Assembly (NCBI GenBank): GCA_945862065.1
Contig: CAMAWT010000008.1
Coordinates: 66,292-130,291, forward strand
Direction of reading: 5' to 3'
DNA length: 64,000 bases
Source: Flavobacterium psychrophilum
GTDB lineage: Bacteria; Bacteroidota; Bacteroidia; Flavobacteriales; Flavobacteriaceae
Position 1 is the stretch's first letter; the number at the start of each line of letters is the position of its first letter. This document shows, piece by piece, positions 61,439 through 64,000 of this stretch. Both the position numbers and the translations under genes were made by a program. The notes under the pieces are model-generated. The model had not been told where the DNA came from and ran no database searches. It saw nothing but the letters and a program-made list of their open reading frames with translations.

Positions 61439-62800
61439 ATGAATTACTCAGAAAATATATTAGGAACTATTGGCAACACTCCTTTAGTAAAGCTAAACAA
61501 AGTCATTGAAGGCATCGATGCGTTGGTACTTGCCAAAGTTGAAACGTTCAATCCAGGGAATTCAACCAAAGATAGAATGGCGCTCAAAATGGTAGAAGAC
61601 GCTGAAGCCGATGGTCGATTACAACCCGGCGGAACCATCATTGAAGGTACTTCTGGAAACACTGGAATGGGCCTTGCTCTTGCAGCCATCGTTAAAGGTT
61701 ACAAATGTATTTTTGTAATTACAGATAAACAATCCAAAGAAAAAATGGATATTCTTCGTGCCGTTGGCGCCAAAGTAATTGTTTGTCCAACCGATGTTGA
61801 ACCAACCGATCCTCGATCATATTATTCAGTATCCAAAAGATTAGGAACTGAAATCCCAAATTCATGGTACGTAAATCAATATGATAATCCATCAAATGCC
61901 GTTGCGCATTATGAACAAACGGGTCCAGAAATTTGGGAACAAACAAACGGAAAAGTAACTCATTTTGTAGTGGGTGTTGGAACTGGCGGAACCATTTCGG
62001 GTGTTGCGAAATACTTGAAAGAAAAAAATCCAAACATTAAAATTTGGGGAATAGACACATACGGTTCTGTTTTTAAAAAATACCATGAAACCGGAATATT
62101 TGACGAAAATGAAATTTATTCTTATATAACAGAAGGAATAGGTGAGGACATACTTCCAAAAAATGTTGACTTTTCTTTAATCGACGGTTTTACAAAAGTA
62201 ACCGATAAAGACGCCGCCGTTTACACCCGAAAAATCGCACTTGAAGAAGGAATCTTTGTAGGTAATTCTGCTGGTTCATGTGTCAAAGGTCTTCATCAAT
62301 TGAAAGAACATTTCAAGCCAGAAGATGTAGTCGTTGTATTATTCCATGATTCAGGGAGTAGGTATGTGGGTAAAATGTTCAACGACGATTGGATGCGCGA
62401 ACGCGGCTTCTTGGATGAAGAAATCACCACCGCTGGAGACATCGTTAAAGATAATATCAATAAAGACCTAGTTATTGTTAGAACAGAAGAGCTAGTTTCG
62501 CATGCAATCGATAGGATGCGAAAATTTAAAATTTCTCAAATTCCTGTAATTGACGTGAATGGTTTTGTTGGTTCTGTTGACGAAACAGATTTGTTTCAAA
62601 GTTACGTTTCTGATAAAAATGTTTCAGAAAAACCAATAAAAGAAGTAATGGGAAAACCATATCCAATAGTGAAATTGTCCACACCAATCGAAGAAGTTTC
62701 TAAACTTTTCACAAGAGAAACGCAAGCGGTTTTGGTGGATTTGGAAAATGGCAAACATCATATCATAACCAAATATGATATCATTGGTTCTATAAAATAA
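61439..62800 (+). CDS. Cystathionine beta-synthase with CBS pair
   Basis: 453 residues. A PLP fold-type II domain with the Schiff-base lysine K44 in NSTKDRM, the TGNTGMGLALAA-like SGNTGMGLALAA phosphate site and GVGTGGTISG, followed by a C-terminal pair of CBS domains (about 335-453) that usually bind adenosyl ligands. It condenses Ser and homocysteine to cystathionine in bacteria that use trans-sulfuration; O-acetylserine sulfhydrylase activity is an alternative, but the CBS pair favours CBS. Monocistronic with own promoter and terminator. Confidence 0.9.
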   Translation: MNYSENILGTIGNTPLVKLNKVIEGIDALVLAKVETFNPGNSTKDRMALKMVEDAEADGRLQPGGTIIEGTSGNTGMGLALAAIVKGYKCIFVITDKQSKEKMDILRAVGAKVIVCPTDVEPTDPRSYYSVSKRLGTEIPNSWYVNQYDNPSNAVAHYEQTGPEIWEQTNGKVTHFVVGVGTGGTISGVAKYLKEKNPNIKIWGIDTYGSVFKKYHETGIFDENEIYSYITEGIGEDILPKNVDFSLIDGFTKVTDKDAAVYTRKIALEEGIFVGNSAGSCVKGLHQLKEHFKPEDVVVVLFHDSGSRYVGKMFNDDWMRERGFLDEEITTAGDIVKDNINKDLVIVRTEELVSHAIDRMRKFKISQIPVIDVNGFVGSVDETDLFQSYVSDKNVSEKPIKEVMGKPYPIVKLSTPIEEVSKLFTRETQAVLVDLENGKHHIITKYDIIGSIK

Positions 62801-62801
62801 A

Positions 62802-62840
62802 AAAAGGCCTCAATAAATTTAATTATTGAGGCATTTTTTT
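62802..62840. terminator. Bidirectional terminator after cystathionine beta-synthase
   Basis: GCCTCAATAA / TTATTGAGGC, perfect 10-bp stem with A5 before and T7 after, between converging genes. Confidence 0.93.
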
Positions 62841-64000
62841 AATTCACTTTTCCTATCAACACTCCTGAAACATTCCAAGAACTAAAGCTGGTTCCTTCAG
62901 GTTTTCCTTGCGGAATGATTACTTGCAAGGTATGTTTTCCGGCCTTTAAATCTCCTAAGTCAATATAAATTGGATTGGTTGCCGTTCCAGGACACCAGTT
63001 TGACCTGCTATAATCTGAAGAGGATAACCCGTTTTGAAAATTCCCAGAAGCAGGATTATACAATCGAAAAGCACCACAATCTTCTCTCCATGGGGTGAAG
63101 TGAAAGACTTCTTTTTCGTTTAGTAAAATGGTATTCTTTTTAGGTACAAATTCGTCACCATTTTCCCAACCGCCATGTCCTGTAGAAATATATCGTAATT
63201 GCGCTTTATCAAGATCTTTATCAAGCGTAAAACTAATTTGCAAACCTTTGTCGGCATTGAACATGGTTCCATATTCCTGCCCAGCCATTTCCATTACATT
63301 GGTTGTATTGAATAAAGGTAAATTAAAGTTAGAAGTTTCTTTCGCATCTTCTTCTCTATGGATAGTGATATTCACATTTAATTGATGACCACCCTTGTCA
63401 TAATTGCCAATGAATGCTCCAATATATAATTCTTGGTTTGAAATTGAAGTTGCTAATTCTGAAATATCTTGTCTGTAATGTACTTTATCTTCCCAATTTT
63501 TATCTTTTAACTCGATATAATTATAATGACTGATTCCAAAAGGCGTAAAAAACCTCATTAACTCCAATAATGGCGTATAATTTTCAGTTTTTACAACTCC
63601 TTGATATTGTTTTGTATTTCCATTTTCATAAATGGGAAGTGATTTTATCCCATCTTGAAGTCCGTTTAAAAAACTTATTTTATTGCTTTCAGGAATAATA
63701 AATATTGATCCTGTTCTGTCATAAGCATCTCCATTTGACTTTTCTAAAGCATCGATAAACACTTGACTTCCTTTTTCGATCGTTGGAAATTTAATTTTTT
63801 TCAAAATAATTGTTCCATTAGCATATCTCAAAATACTGTCATTTGACTTAGATTGGTCAGAAAAACAAATGACTTCCTCTTTAAAAACCGGAATTGTGGT
63901 GAAACGACTTTTCCAAACCAAATCTTTGTAAGTCATCATATCAATGCCTTTCCATTTTTCATACTCTTTATTTATCAAAGGAATTGATTTAATTTTTTCA
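62839..64000 (-). CDS. PNGase F-like peptide-N-glycanase domain protein, 5' end outside window
   Basis: The frame is open to the window edge (about 386 residues seen). The C-terminal half resembles the C-terminal domain of PNGase F: GHGGWENGDEF, WREDCGAFRLYNPASGNFQN and SNWCPGTATNPIYIDL correspond to the GWGHA, GCAEWC and GWCPGMAVPTRIDV regions of the enzyme from Elizabethkingia. The active-site Asp60 and Glu206 of PNGase F cannot be confirmed by eye in this relative, so deglycosylating activity is uncertain; the N-terminus, where a signal peptide would lie, is missing. Confidence 0.75.
   Translation of the reverse strand, partial: EKIKSIPLINKEYEKWKGIDMMTYKDLVWKSRFTTIPVFKEEVICFSDQSKSNDSILRYANGTIILKKIKFPTIEKGSQVFIDALEKSNGDAYDRTGSIFIIPESNKISFLNGLQDGIKSLPIYENGNTKQYQGVVKTENYTPLLELMRFFTPFGISHYNYIELKDKNWEDKVHYRQDISELATSISNQELYIGAFIGNYDKGGHQLNVNITIHREEDAKETSNFNLPLFNTTNVMEMAGQEYGTMFNADKGLQISFTLDKDLDKAQLRYISTGHGGWENGDEFVPKKNTILLNEKEVFHFTPWREDCGAFRLYNPASGNFQNGLSSSDYSRSNWCPGTATNPIYIDLGDLKAGKHTLQVIIPQGKPEGTSFSSWNVSGVLIGKVN

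Overview
The window is AT-rich chromosomal DNA from a member of the Flavobacteriaceae (Bacteroidetes), most likely Flavobacterium or a close relative. This rests on several signs: SusC/SusD outer-membrane pairs, a type IX secretion sorting domain, GSCFA, DUF4230, DUF5522 and Porin_10 family proteins, a two-ExbD TonB operon, a LysS with a C-terminal extension, A-rich leaders in place of strong Shine-Dalgarno sites, and many start-proximal TAnnTTTG boxes, the Bacteroidetes -7 element. No rRNA, tRNA, prophage, transposase gene or CRISPR array was recognised.

Layout. 1-6.1 kb (+): two tandem DUF3857/transglutaminase-like proteins (the first cut by the window edge), a MazG-like pyrophosphohydrolase, a four-helix-bundle protein, aroA with three in-frame repeat tracts, then queA. 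6.1-15.1 kb (-): kmo, a penicillin-acylase-family hydrolase, an arginase-family enzyme and kynU (a kynurenine-centred group), then a cupin and a HerA/DUF853 ATPase. 15.5-21.2 kb (+): exbB-exbD-exbD-tonB, a small membrane protein, a PstS-like lipoprotein and a TPR protein, the energising module for TonB-dependent uptake. 21.5-26.1 kb: queE (+), then on the minus strand a Lys-rich protein and an M23 peptidase/MerR/LemA/TPM/TPM cluster. 26.5-31.4 kb (+): alaS, a coiled-coil secreted protein, GSCFA and DUF4230 proteins. 31.4-36.4 kb (-): an aromatic amino acid hydroxylase, a DUF4136 lipoprotein, hutU and a DUF5522 protein. 36.4-39.9 kb (+): an HExxH membrane protein, an ACC-deaminase-like enzyme, a glucosaminidase/LysM lipoprotein and hemL. 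39.9-44.3 kb (-): two small secreted proteins, an unknown secreted protein and lysS. 44.8-46.5 kb: lipB and rnhB, converging on a hexanucleotide inverted-repeat array. 46.8-61.2 kb (+): two SusC/SusD pairs, an M36 metalloprotease with a T9SS tail and a porin, resembling a protein/peptide acquisition locus. 61.4-64 kb: cystathionine beta-synthase (+) and a PNGase F-like protein (-) running off the edge.

The most unusual material lies between the genes. At least ten intergenic spacers carry members of a hairpin-forming repeat family with conserved arms and variable stems. Six of the ten lie just downstream of a gene in its sense orientation, and two start at or within a few bases of a stop codon. 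Several short-period arrays (period 6, 7 and 12) occur too, one of them inside aroA. These repeats are the best candidates for something undescribed; their function cannot be read from this window alone.
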